Assembly: GCA_026702745.1 (NCBI GenBank)
Contig: JAPPBT010000019.1
Coordinates: 1-54,996, forward strand
Direction: 5' to 3'
Length of the DNA stretch: 54,996 bases
Source: Gemmatimonadota bacterium
GTDB taxonomy: Bacteria > JAAXHH01
A program made the translations under genes and the position numbers. Shown here piece by piece: positions 17,229 to 25,085 of this stretch. The first letter of the stretch is position 1, and each line of letters starts with the position of its first letter. A model generated the notes under the pieces. That model ran no database searches. It worked only from the letters and a program-made list of their open reading frames with translations, and had not been told where the DNA came from.

Positions 17229-18194
17229 CTACGCGAGTTGGACGACCTCGCCCGATTCCATGGATTCATTCGCCGCGAGAGTGACGGCGAGGCTGTTGAC
17301 GACGTCGCCGTAGGCCGATCGGACAAGGGACGGATTCTTCTCTTCGATGGCCTGCAGGAAAAGTTCGTTTTCGAGCTTGTACGGGTTGTTCCGGCCGGGA
17401 TACCGCACCGTTTCTTCTTCGCGCACGACCTCCAGGTCTCCCCCTGTGATCTTCACCGTGAGACCGCGGGCAATGACCTCCAGGGCGGTCCCGTAGCCCT
17501 GTTCGGCGACACAGGAAGAGAGAATAGTGGCCACGGCGCCGCTTTCAAACACGAGCGACACCGTGCTGGCGTCCTCCACGTCGTAGTTCGGCAGATCCAG
17601 CATCCGCCCCTTCGTTCCCGCCGCGTATACGCTGACCACGTCTCCCATGAGGTACCGCGCGCAGTCGTACACGTGCGTGGTCTGCTCCACGATCTGTCCG
17701 CCCGACTTCGCCTTCACGCGCCACCAGGGGGATCCGGGCGTGTTCCCGATCCAGTATCCGATCGCCAGGGCCGGACGGACGCCTGTCAACAGGTTCCGTG
17801 CTTTTTCGGTCGCGTCCTGGTACCGCCAGTTGTATCCCACGCACGAGAGAACGCCGCTTTCTTCTACCTTCGCCGCGATGTCGCGCGCGGTATCCACGTC
17901 CAGCGCCTGGGGTTTCTCGACGAAGAGGTGAAGGTCGCGTTCCAGCACCGCCATTTCGGGATCACCGTGGGCGAAAGGCGGAAGGCATACGTACACGGCG
18001 TCCAGTTCTTCCCGGTCCAGCATCTCCCGGTAGTCGCCGTACGCGCGGCCTCCGCACCGGTCGGCAGCCGCCTGTGCACGCTCGACCTGGATGTCCGCGT
18101 ACGCCACGAGTTCGGCCCGCTCGATATCCGGCAGGAGTCCCAGGTGCATGCCCGCAATGCCGCCGGTTCCGATAAAACCTATACGAACGCCCAT
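17229..18194 (-). CDS. Gfo/Idh/MocA family oxidoreductase
   Basis: This 321-residue protein has the N-terminal nucleotide-binding motif GFIGTGGIAGMHLGLL at residues 6-21, then LDAVYVCLPPFAHGD and the EKP motif in LHLFVEKPQALD near residue 95. The C-terminal domain contains WWRVKAKSGGQIVEQTTHVYDCARYLMG, with the His/Asp active-site pattern. It differs from the protein encoded at 9970 and is transcribed in the opposite direction, ending 45 bp from the epimerase gene. The substrate is unknown, probably a sugar, sugar acid or polyol. It is the last gene before the phosphatase operon, from which 74 bp separate it. Confidence 0.9.
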   Translation of the reverse strand: MGVRIGFIGTGGIAGMHLGLLPDIERAELVAYADIQVERAQAAADRCGGRAYGDYREMLDREELDAVYVCLPPFAHGDPEMAVLERDLHLFVEKPQALDVDTARDIAAKVEESGVLSCVGYNWRYQDATEKARNLLTGVRPALAIGYWIGNTPGSPWWRVKAKSGGQIVEQTTHVYDCARYLMGDVVSVYAAGTKGRMLDLPNYDVEDASTVSLVFESGAVATILSSCVAEQGYGTALEVIARGLTVKITGGDLEVVREEETVRYPGRNNPYKLENELFLQAIEEKNPSLVRSAYGDVVNSLAVTLAANESMESGEVVQLA

Positions 18195-18268
18195 GCGTAA
18201 TCCTCCGCTGTTCCCTGCCCGTGAATCCCTCTTTGACCGGTCACGCCTGCCGCCGGTTCACCCTGAAA

Positions 18269-20023
18269 TCATGGTTCTTTCTTTACGACGATCATCGTTG
18301 TGTCGTCGTCCTGTCCGCCGCCGCCCACGAAGGCGCGCCAAACTTCGATCACGTGGTCCCGGATCTCCTCGACCGGGCAGTCATGACAGTCCTTGATCGC
18401 CTGTTCCAGCCTTTCCATGCCGAAAATCTCGTCGTCCAGATTGGACTTCTCGATGAGGCCGTCCGAATACAGGACTACGACGTCTCCATCGTCCAGGTAC
18501 ACGCGGCCGTCCTCGAAACTCGCGTCCTCGAACGAACCCACGATCAGGCCCCCGGCGTGGAGATTGACCGTTTCACCGGATTTCCGGCACAGCAGTGGCG
18601 GTGGATGGCCGGCGTTGCAGTAGACGAAGGTGTTTTCCTGCAGGTTCACAATACCGTAGAACAGGGTGGCGAACCGATCCGCGGACGTCACCTCGTACAG
18701 TACCTCGTTGACGTGACCGATGACGTAACTCGGCAGGTAGACGTAGTAATTGGCGAATTCGTGGAACGACGTATAGAGCGAAGCCATGGTCAGCGCGGCG
18801 GGAATGCCCTTGCCGACCACGTCGCCCACGGCCACGCCCAGCTGCTTGTCGGAAAAGGGAATGAAGTCGTAGAAGTCGCCCCCGACCTCCCGGCTGGGTT
18901 CACTGAATGCGGCCAGGGAAAGGCCGCGCACTTCCGGCACGGCGCGTGGCAGCAAAGCACGCTGGATCTCTCCGGCGACCTCCAGCTCCCGGTCCAACAG
19001 CCGGCTCCGACGCGCGTCATCGAACAGGCGCGCGTTCTGTATGGCGATACTCGCCTGGGACGCAAAGGCCTCCAGCAAGGACTGGGCTTCCTCGTCGTAG
19101 GCGTTCGCCCGGTCGTTCTCGATGTTGAAGACCCCGATGACCTGAGTCCCGGAGAGCATGGGAACGGCCATTTCCGATTTCGTGCCCGGGCGATGCTGCA
19201 CGTACCGGTCGTCCTGGGACACGTCCGGCACGATGATCGCCCGTCCCGTCTCGGCCGCGGACCCGCTGATGCCTTCGCCCATCTTCAAGTTGATCGCGTC
19301 CAGGTCCGGTGAATATCCCCGGATGGTCCGTTCGATCACTGCATCCTGGTCCTCGTCGAGCAGGAAGATGACCGCCGCGTCGTAGGGCACCACCGTCTGA
19401 AGCGCGTCGATGATCAGGTTCAACACCTCGCCCAGGTCCAGCGAACTGCTGATCCGCTTGCCCACCTCGTACAGAGCGGTCCGGTGGATCATTTCCTGTT
19501 GGGCCTGCTTGAAATGCAGCAGGCGCGTGACCGCGTAGCCGGCGTGGCGCGCCAGGGAGATGGTTACCTCGAGGCGTTCGGAGTCGAAGCCGGTCTCAGC
19601 GGATGCCATGGCCGCAAGCAGCACGCAGTGAAACCGATCGTCGATCTGATGATGAAACAGTACGGCCTGTCCGGTCAGTACATCGCGGCCGGCCACGGTC
19701 CGCAGGGGCCAGTCCAACTGTTGGAAGTCCTCGACCAACCGGGTACTCGGCTGCGACCGCAGCCAGGACAGCAACGCCTCAACCTCCTGCTCCGTATCGG
19801 GCAGGACCAGATAGCGGCCGGTGGTTTCGAAGACGATCCGGTTCGAGACACAGTCCACCATGAAGAACCGGCAGGCTTCTGCGCCGGACAGCTCCAGCGA
19901 GATCTCCTCGATGGCGGCAGACAGGTCGGCTTCTCCCGTTGCGGCGGTCATGCGGGTCAGTCCATCGACCACACGGTGCCACAGGATATCCGAACGTGAT
20001 TCGACGACGGTTGAATCGAGCAT
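18269..20023 (-). CDS. GAF-domain SpoIIE/PP2C serine phosphatase
   Basis: This protein of about 584 residues has no membrane span. The N-terminal ~175 residues look like a divergent GAF domain. Residues ~180-345 are a clear GAF domain (ISSSLDLGEVLNLIIDALQ, AVPMLSGTQVIGVFNIEND), joined by a helix to a C-terminal PP2C domain with EVGGDFYDFIPF, VGDVVGKGIPAAL, VVVLYSDGLIE and a final DDDTTMIVVKK. The metal-binding aspartates are present. RsbU-type phosphatases of this kind dephosphorylate STAS-domain antagonists in partner-switching pathways. It sits 61 bp after the rluD-like gene and may end that operon. I chose the ATG at 20023; an in-frame TTG at 20038 is possible, and neither has a strong Shine-Dalgarno. 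Confidence 0.88.
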   Translation of the reverse strand: MLDSTVVESRSDILWHRVVDGLTRMTAATGEADLSAAIEEISLELSGAEACRFFMVDCVSNRIVFETTGRYLVLPDTEQEVEALLSWLRSQPSTRLVEDFQQLDWPLRTVAGRDVLTGQAVLFHHQIDDRFHCVLLAAMASAETGFDSERLEVTISLARHAGYAVTRLLHFKQAQQEMIHRTALYEVGKRISSSLDLGEVLNLIIDALQTVVPYDAAVIFLLDEDQDAVIERTIRGYSPDLDAINLKMGEGISGSAAETGRAIIVPDVSQDDRYVQHRPGTKSEMAVPMLSGTQVIGVFNIENDRANAYDEEAQSLLEAFASQASIAIQNARLFDDARRSRLLDRELEVAGEIQRALLPRAVPEVRGLSLAAFSEPSREVGGDFYDFIPFSDKQLGVAVGDVVGKGIPAALTMASLYTSFHEFANYYVYLPSYVIGHVNEVLYEVTSADRFATLFYGIVNLQENTFVYCNAGHPPPLLCRKSGETVNLHAGGLIVGSFEDASFEDGRVYLDDGDVVVLYSDGLIEKSNLDDEIFGMERLEQAIKDCHDCPVEEIRDHVIEVWRAFVGGGGQDDDTTMIVVKKEP

Positions 20024-20084
20024 GGCGGTATAGGTCAAAGTGCGCCCGTTTCCACGGGCAGTTCTGGGTCCCCGGTCGTTCCGG

Positions 20085-21098
20085 TCAGGATCCGGCCGAA
20101 CTCGTACTGTCGGACAAAATAGCGACAGCCTGTTTCATGTCATCGGGCAGGATTGCCCGGAAGGAATGGGGCCTACCCGAGTAGGGATGGATAAACTCCA
20201 GTTCGGATGCATGCAGCGCTTGCCGCCGCAGGACATCCAGCATCTTTTTCAGCTTAGGGCGGCGCCGGGGCGCCGTGCCGGCCAACCGCTTGAGCCTTCC
20301 TCCGTAGACCGGATCGCCGATGACGGGATGCCCCAGATGGGCCAGGTGCACCCTGATCTGGTGGGTGCGGCCGGTTTCCAGCGCAAGGGCCAGCAACGTC
20401 CCGTCCTCCATGGATTCGCTCACGCGGTAATGAGTGACGGCCCGTCGGCCGCGGCTTTCCTCCACCACGGCCATCCGCTGCCTGAACCGCGGATGCCGTC
20501 CGACCGGCGCGTCGATCGTGCCCAAAGGTTCGGCGAAACGGCCCCAAGCCAGGCCGGTATAACCGCGCTTAATGCGGCGCTCGGCCAGCTGTCGGGAGAG
20601 AAACGCGTGGGCGTCTTCGCGTTTCGCCACGATCATCAGGCCCGACGTGTCCTTGTCCAGCCGATGCACGATACCCGGCCGGACCGGATCGTCGAACTGC
20701 TCCAGGCTTCCGCAGTGGTGCAACAGGGCGTTTACCAGCGTCGAACGCGCATGCCCGAAGGCCGGATGCACGACCATGCCCGCCGCCTTGTTCACCACCA
20801 GGAGCGCTTCGTCTTCGTAGACGATGTCCAGTGGGAGGGGCTCCGGTTCCGCGGTCGAGGGAGGAGTTTCAGGAACGGTCACGGCGACGACGTCGCCTTC
20901 GGAAACCCCGTGGCCGCACTTTTCCACGACGACCGAGTTGACCGAAACCGCACCGGCGCGGATCCAGCGCTGTATTCTCGACCTGGTTACCGGCAGGTCC
21001 GTTTCCGACAGGTACCGGTCCAGTCGCCACTGGGACTGGGAGGCGGGTACCACGGTCTCGACGAAGGATCCCTCCCAGTCATCCGGAAGGCGCTTCAT
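20085..21098 (-). CDS. RluD-type 23S rRNA pseudouridine synthase
   Basis: This 337-residue protein has an N-terminal S4 RNA-binding domain (WRLDRYLSETDLPVTRSRIQRWI, with SVNSVVVEKCGHGVSEGDVV) followed by the RluA-family catalytic domain. The catalytic aspartate is in VHRLDKDTSGLMIVAK, and RTHQIRVHLAHLGHPVIGDPVYGG is the family's second signature. RluD makes pseudouridines in helix 69 of 23S rRNA. Other RluA-family paralogues target other sites, so the exact target is inferred from the S4 domain and gene order. Its ATG lies within the last 20 bp of lspA; lspA-rluD adjacency is a widely conserved order. Confidence 0.92.
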   Translation of the reverse strand: MKRLPDDWEGSFVETVVPASQSQWRLDRYLSETDLPVTRSRIQRWIRAGAVSVNSVVVEKCGHGVSEGDVVAVTVPETPPSTAEPEPLPLDIVYEDEALLVVNKAAGMVVHPAFGHARSTLVNALLHHCGSLEQFDDPVRPGIVHRLDKDTSGLMIVAKREDAHAFLSRQLAERRIKRGYTGLAWGRFAEPLGTIDAPVGRHPRFRQRMAVVEESRGRRAVTHYRVSESMEDGTLLALALETGRTHQIRVHLAHLGHPVIGDPVYGGRLKRLAGTAPRRRPKLKKMLDVLRRQALHASELEFIHPYSGRPHSFRAILPDDMKQAVAILSDSTSSAGS

Positions 21099-21555
21099 CG
21101 TTCAATATCCGGTTGATGGCGGACAGTCGGGTAAACAGGAGGATGATCCCGATGGTAATGGCGGAGTCCGCCACGTTGAATACGGGCCATCGGTACGCAC
21201 CCACCCCGATATCGATGAAATCCGTAACCGCGCCGTAGACCGCGCGATCGATCAGGTTGCCGACCGCTCCGCCCAGAATGCCCATCATGGCATACCGTCC
21301 CCACCGCTCGGCGGGGGGAAGCCTGAACAGGTAGTAGATCATGACCGCGCAGGCGATGACCGACAGCACCAGGTAGAACCAGCGGCCGCCGAGGGTGATG
21401 CCGAACGCGGCTCCGGGATTCCGAATGTACGTTAACTGGACCACTTCCCCCAGGAGAGGAATGGACTGGTGAAGCGCCATCCCCTGCTGAACGGCGATCT
21501 TGGTAATCTGGTCCAGGATCAGGATGCCGGCACAGACGACGGCCGGCTTTGCCAA
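21079..21555 (-). CDS. lspA: Lipoprotein signal peptidase (signal peptidase II)
   Basis: This 158-residue inner-membrane aspartic protease cleaves the signal peptide of diacylglyceryl-modified prolipoproteins. The two catalytic aspartates lie in GGAVGNLIDRAVYG and FNVADSAITIG, and YIRNPGAAFG is the third conserved box. Four membrane spans are evident. The start appears to be the TTG at 21555 (reading MAKPAVVCAGILILDQITK), 19 bp after the traR gene. No better ATG exists and the Shine-Dalgarno is weak. Substrates in this window include the HlyD-like efflux protein and the lipoprotein encoded at 26747. Confidence 0.95.
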   Translation of the reverse strand: MAKPAVVCAGILILDQITKIAVQQGMALHQSIPLLGEVVQLTYIRNPGAAFGITLGGRWFYLVLSVIACAVMIYYLFRLPPAERWGRYAMMGILGGAVGNLIDRAVYGAVTDFIDIGVGAYRWPVFNVADSAITIGIILLFTRLSAINRILNDEAPSG

Positions 21556-21574
21556 AGCTTTCAGTCCGGAGATG

Positions 21575-21949
21575 TTAGATCAGACCTCGTTCTTCCTTGG
21601 ATTTACATTCAATGCACATCCGGGCGTGGGGTACGGCCTCGAGCCGGGCCTTGCCGATCTCTCCATTGCACACGTAGCAAAGTCCGTAAGCGCCGTTTTT
21701 GATGCGCTCCAGGGCTTCGTCGATATGAAACAGGAAGCGTCCCTCGCGGGAAGCGAGGTCATAGGCCTGTTCCTGCTCCATCGATTCAGTGCCCTGGTCC
21801 GCCGGATGTTCAGAAAAGGGATAGCTGCCCGCGACATCTCGCGCCGCCGAGTTAATCGTCTTGTTTCCGAAATAGCCCAGCTCATGCAACAGCGTTTCGC
21901 GTTTTTCGAGCAGGAGCTTTTCGAACCGTTTCAGATCTTCACCCGTCAT
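21575..21949 (-). CDS. TraR/DksA-family zinc-finger protein
   Basis: This 124-residue protein begins MTGEDLKRFEKLLLEKRETLLHELG, a coiled-coil helical hairpin. It ends with a four-cysteine zinc finger, LCYVCNGEIGKARLEAVPHA followed by RMCIEC (CxxC-x17-CxxC). DksA-like proteins bind the RNA polymerase secondary channel and modulate initiation with ppGpp, whereas shorter relatives (YocK/YteA type) are less well understood. The start at 21949 is supported by GGAGG 5 bases upstream; a longer reading would add residues encoded inside the preceding gene. The traR-lspA-rluD order is common in several phyla. Confidence 0.9.
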   Translation of the reverse strand: MTGEDLKRFEKLLLEKRETLLHELGYFGNKTINSAARDVAGSYPFSEHPADQGTESMEQEQAYDLASREGRFLFHIDEALERIKNGAYGLCYVCNGEIGKARLEAVPHARMCIECKSKEERGLI

Positions 21950-22697
21950 CCAGACCTCCACGACAAAGTAGACATTGATTGATGATAGCAGCCAACCTTC
22001 CGTAATCCTCACTTCGCGCGGGTATCGACGAACATAAGACTTTTCCGCCGACCGTCAAACTCTTTTCAACGACCCCCACCGCGGCGACCGGCAGACCACA
22101 GTGTACGGCCCCGATCACTTCATCCACCAGACCTTCGCCGACCACGTCGATTCCCGCCTCGATCCATGCGGCGAATTCATCAGCGGCCCCGTACTGTGCG
22201 ACGCGTCCATACACGACGTCCTGCAGCTCAAGTCCCAGGGAAGCCGCGCCACGCTTCAGCGCGGTCGACCAGCGTGCGTCATAGGGCGCGCTCATGTCGG
22301 GATACCTCGAACCCAGCCGTTCGTCGTTCGGTCCCCTGAGCGGATTCTCGCCGGTCCAGTTTACATGATCGTCCACGATCACGAAAGTACCCGATTCATG
22401 CTCGTGTTTCAGCGGGGAACATCCGAATGCGCACAAAAGGCTTTCGGCCCGAAGCAACCGCAAGACCCGCACCGCATCGATGCGCCGTTCCACGTCCGTG
22501 GCGCTCCCAAGGCAGGGGAGCAGGACCGGCCCCGCGCGGTACACGGTTTCAAAGGGCGCACAGGATCCGGGCGCACTCACCGCGCTACACGGAAAGGCCT
22601 CCTGTGATCCATCGGGAAGCGACAGGCCGACAATCCTGTTTCCCCGCAGGTATTCGCCCATCCTTCCGGCCATCCGTGCGATTCGCTCGTAGGTCAT
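21939..22697 (-). CDS. Degenerate purine nucleoside phosphorylase-like protein
   Basis: This 252-residue protein is recognisable as a PNP/MTAP-family relative through HVNWTGENPLRGPNDE (residues 111-126) and RYPDMSAPYD (131-140), which match the purine-nucleoside phosphorylase core HINLxGxNPLxGPND and RFPxMSxAYD. Most catalytic motifs are altered. The NAAGG box is replaced around residues 88-95 by LCAFGCSP. The GPSFET box is replaced near 168 by QYGAADE. The GMST segment reads GEGLVDE, and the base-binding Thr-Asn reads VEK. The N-terminal phosphate loop (GSGLG) is missing, and the protein is about 30 residues shorter than trimeric PNPs. Catalysis therefore seems lost or changed. It sits between divIVA and traR and overlaps traR by 11 bp. 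Confidence 0.75.
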   Translation of the reverse strand: MTYERIARMAGRMGEYLRGNRIVGLSLPDGSQEAFPCSAVSAPGSCAPFETVYRAGPVLLPCLGSATDVERRIDAVRVLRLLRAESLLCAFGCSPLKHEHESGTFVIVDDHVNWTGENPLRGPNDERLGSRYPDMSAPYDARWSTALKRGAASLGLELQDVVYGRVAQYGAADEFAAWIEAGIDVVGEGLVDEVIGAVHCGLPVAAVGVVEKSLTVGGKVLCSSIPARSEDYGRLAAIINQCLLCRGGLDDG

Positions 22698-22740
22698 TCG
22701 TTGGCGTGTGTGCCTCTGGAGATCGGGCGTGCCCCGTTAA

Positions 22741-23295
22741 TCAACCTGGCCGGCGTTCAGCCTGGCCGGGGCTGCCTGGCCGGCGTTCAGCCTGGCCGGG
22801 GCTGCCGAGAGGGCCCGGTACCGGATGCTCGCCGCTTTCCCGGTCCGTGCTCTGCATCGCGTCGAGTTGTTCCTGGTGGGATTCGAGCAGAATCCTGAAT
22901 TTGACTTCGTAGTCCTTCCTCAACGTGGTGAGCGTGCCCAGTTCCCGCTTGATTTCGGCCACCTGGTTGTTCGCATCGGAGATCCAACGGTCCGCCTTGT
23001 TTTCCGCGTCTTTCAATACGTTCTCCGCTTCTTTCATGGCATTGGCTTTCATGTCGTGAATGACCCGCTGCGCGGACACGAGCGCGTCCTCGAGCAGTTT
23101 CCGCCTGCGGCCCACATCGGTCAACTCGGCGTCCATCTCCGCCATCCGGGCCCGCAGCGATTCGTTTTCCTTGGCGAGGTTTTCGAGCGCGCTGGCGGTG
23201 CTGTTCATAAACGCTTCCACTTCATCCATATCGTAACCGCTGACCCAGCGCGTCTTGAACTTCTGTTCTCGAATTTCCTCCGGGCTGATGTCCAT
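22741..23295 (-). CDS. divIVA: DivIVA-domain protein
   Basis: This 184-residue protein starts MDISPEEIREQKFKTRWVSGYD, followed by MDEVEAFM. This is the DivIVA N-terminal membrane-binding segment (normally ITPxDIxNxxFxxxxRGYDxxEVDxFL). A long coiled coil follows (residues ~35-150), with heptads such as LAKENESLRARMAEMDAEL. DivIVA binds curved membrane at cell poles and septa and organises division or polar growth. Its presence beside yggS and yggT fits the conserved division cluster. I start it at the ATG at 23295; a much longer open frame upstream is only the yggT gene read out of frame. The last 20 residues are two copies of SPGQAERRPG encoded by a perfect 30-bp duplication, directly before the stop. 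Confidence 0.9.
   Translation of the reverse strand: MDISPEEIREQKFKTRWVSGYDMDEVEAFMNSTASALENLAKENESLRARMAEMDAELTDVGRRRKLLEDALVSAQRVIHDMKANAMKEAENVLKDAENKADRWISDANNQVAEIKRELGTLTTLRKDYEVKFRILLESHQEQLDAMQSTDRESGEHPVPGPLGSPGQAERRPGSPGQAERRPG
22745..22804. repeat. Perfect 30-bp tandem duplication at the divIVA 3' end
   Basis: Two identical 30-bp units (22745-22774 and 22775-22804) each contain two CCTGGCCGG cores. They encode SPGQAERRPG twice at the C-terminus of DivIVA. The identity of the copies indicates a recent duplication. Confidence 0.95.
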
Positions 23296-23327
23296 GTATT
23301 CACCTCTGTTTCCTGGTCGCGCTCCCG

Positions 23328-24152
23328 TCAGATCCGCAGCAACAGGGGCAGGAGGCTCACCTGGATGAACCTTAGTATCAGAATGGCGATCAGCGGCGAA
23401 AAATCGATGCCGTACGTAGACGGCAGGATCCTGCGGATCGGCGCCAGAATGGGATCGCTGAAAAGAATGAGTATCTGGAAAAGCGTGTTGCCCGTGTCCG
23501 GGTTGAAGAACGAAAGCACCGCGCGTACGAGGATCACGATGAAGAGCACGTCGAAAATGAAGTCGATCACGTAGACGATGCTCTCGAGGATCATTTCCAC
23601 AGGGGTGCCGACGGCCTGTGTCACCATCGCTCCGGCCTGGTATAGTACGAGTCCATGCAAGACGCCCAGCAGTACGATGCCCAGCAGTGCGGATGCGTCC
23701 GGCCGCCCGATCCGGTAGCCGGTGAAGCGACGGATCGGGGCCAGGAAGAAGTGGGCGATGTTGTGCATCATATGCCCGGATTGACTGAAGGCGAACGGAG
23801 ACTCGATGGATATGAAGAAAGCGCCGAGAAACAGGATGGCGAGTACCCGCACCACGAAATCGAACACGTCCAGCATTCCGGCGGCCAGGGAACTGGACAG
23901 GGGCACGCCCATGACGGTCGTGACCAGGAATCCCCGCACAATCACGAGAGCAATGATGGCAAAGACAGGCGACCAGTCGAAACGCGGTTCGCCGCGCATG
24001 ATCACCTGGCGTATGGGCCGAAGCACCGGTTCGGTCGCCGTGTACAGTCCCCGCTGGATCGGGTTCTCGCTGAAGGGACTCGCGGCGGGCATGAACAGGC
24101 GGAGCCCGAAGGCCAGCATGTAGATGTTGATGATGAATTCGATCAGTCCCAT
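23328..24152 (-). CDS. YggT family membrane protein (two YggT domains)
   Basis: This 274-residue integral membrane protein has two tandem YggT units. The first is FIINIYMLAFGLRLFMPAASPFSENPIQRGLYTATEPVLRPIRQVI. The second is VLFIVILVRAVLSFFNPDTGNTLFQILILFSDPILAPIRRILP. The repeated TxPxLxPIR motif after the first helix of each unit is diagnostic. YggT proteins are linked to cell division and osmotic or potassium homeostasis; the mechanism is not established. The gene is 34 bp after yggS and 32 bp before divIVA, the classical order. Confidence 0.9.
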   Translation of the reverse strand: MGLIEFIINIYMLAFGLRLFMPAASPFSENPIQRGLYTATEPVLRPIRQVIMRGEPRFDWSPVFAIIALVIVRGFLVTTVMGVPLSSSLAAGMLDVFDFVVRVLAILFLGAFFISIESPFAFSQSGHMMHNIAHFFLAPIRRFTGYRIGRPDASALLGIVLLGVLHGLVLYQAGAMVTQAVGTPVEMILESIVYVIDFIFDVLFIVILVRAVLSFFNPDTGNTLFQILILFSDPILAPIRRILPSTYGIDFSPLIAILILRFIQVSLLPLLLRI

Positions 24153-24186
24153 GTCGGGTCCCGTTCAATACCGGGTCAACGGCGTG

Positions 24187-24876
24187 TCATGCCTGGCGTG
24201 CACCGAAAACGGCCGTGCCGATGCGGACCATGTCCGCGCCTTCCTCTATGGCTACCTCGAAGTCATGGGACATGCCCATGGAGAGTACATTCATATCTAC
24301 GCCCGCGATCCCGGCGGAAGCGATGCGGTCACTCGTTTCCCGAAGCAGCCGGAAAGCGGGCCGGGCATCTTCGGGATCGGGTGTGAACGCGGGGATCGTC
24401 ATCAGTCCCCTGACGGACAGTGCGGACAGGACGGACAACTGCTCCGCGAGTTCCAGCGCGCGGTCCGGCTCCACGCCGGTTTTCGTCTCCTCCGACGACG
24501 TATTGACCTGGATCAATACGGGCATGATCCTGCCCGCGGCCTGCAGCCGCCGGTCGAGTTCCTGTCCAAGGGAAAGGCGGTCGACGGAATGAATCATGTC
24601 GAAAATCCGCACGGCGAACCTGGCCTTGTTGCGCTGCAACGGACCGATCAGGTGCCAGGTCGCACCGTCGTCCTGCCGGATCTTCTCGAGCGCTTCCTGT
24701 ACCCTGTTTTCACCGAAATCCGTGACACCGGCCCGCCTGGCCTCTTCGATCGTCGTAAGGGGCCTGGTCTTCGATACGGCGATGAGCTGAATGGACGAGG
24801 CCTCGCGGCCGGCTCGCGCAGCGGCCCTGGATATACGGTCGTATACCTGGACCAGATTGTCTTTGATCGTGGACAA
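24187..24876 (-). CDS. yggS: YggS/PROSC pyridoxal phosphate homeostasis protein
   Basis: This protein of about 229 residues is an alanine-racemase-fold PLP carrier without known enzymatic turnover. The PLP lysine is in IQLIAVSKTRP, followed by DFGENRVQEALEKI, WHLIGPLQRNKARF, VLIQVNTSSEETKTG and SMGMSHDFEVAIEEGADMVRIGTAVFG, all family signatures. I start it at the TTG at 24876. It follows GGTGAGG by 8 bases and gives the usual length, and the promoter (-10 at 24908-24913) lies upstream of it. A start at 24936 would put the promoter inside the coding region. It is the first gene of the division-associated operon. Confidence 0.94.
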   Translation of the reverse strand: MSTIKDNLVQVYDRISRAAARAGREASSIQLIAVSKTRPLTTIEEARRAGVTDFGENRVQEALEKIRQDDGATWHLIGPLQRNKARFAVRIFDMIHSVDRLSLGQELDRRLQAAGRIMPVLIQVNTSSEETKTGVEPDRALELAEQLSVLSALSVRGLMTIPAFTPDPEDARPAFRLLRETSDRIASAGIAGVDMNVLSMGMSHDFEVAIEEGADMVRIGTAVFGARQA

Positions 24877-24907
24877 AAGATCAACCTCACCGAAAAACCA
24901 GTCTGCT

Positions 24908-24936
24908 AATATATGCGAACAGGGGGTTCGTCGCAA
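24908..24936 (-). promoter_or_regulatory. Predicted sigma-70 promoter of the yggS operon
   Basis: On the minus strand there is TTGCGA (24931-24936), a 17-bp spacer and TATATT (24908-24913). The expected start of transcription near 24901 leaves a short leader of about 25 bases before the TTG start of yggS. This placement rules out the longer yggS reading frame. Confidence 0.65.
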
Positions 24937-25085
24937 CAGAAATCAGTAAACTTCGAGGTCGCGTAAGGAAACGAGATTCCGCCCCGTCCCTCCGACTGAT
25001 ACGAATGTGTTTACGCCGATGGAATCCATCCCGGACCGGTCGGCATGCGACCCGTGACAGTACCAATATTCGAAGGAGGGAAAGC

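Noticed and set aside
23296-24168. A long minus-strand frame that would fuse several hundred extra residues to the N-terminus of DivIVA
   Set aside because: The extra part is the yggT gene read in a shifted frame (Arg/His/Pro-rich, no family). The true DivIVA start motif MDISPEEIREQ begins at 23295.
24877-24936. Twenty extra N-terminal codons on yggS starting at 24936
   Set aside because: The proposed start codon is the -35 element of a good promoter, and the -10 lies inside the extension. The TTG at 24876 has a Shine-Dalgarno and gives the family length.
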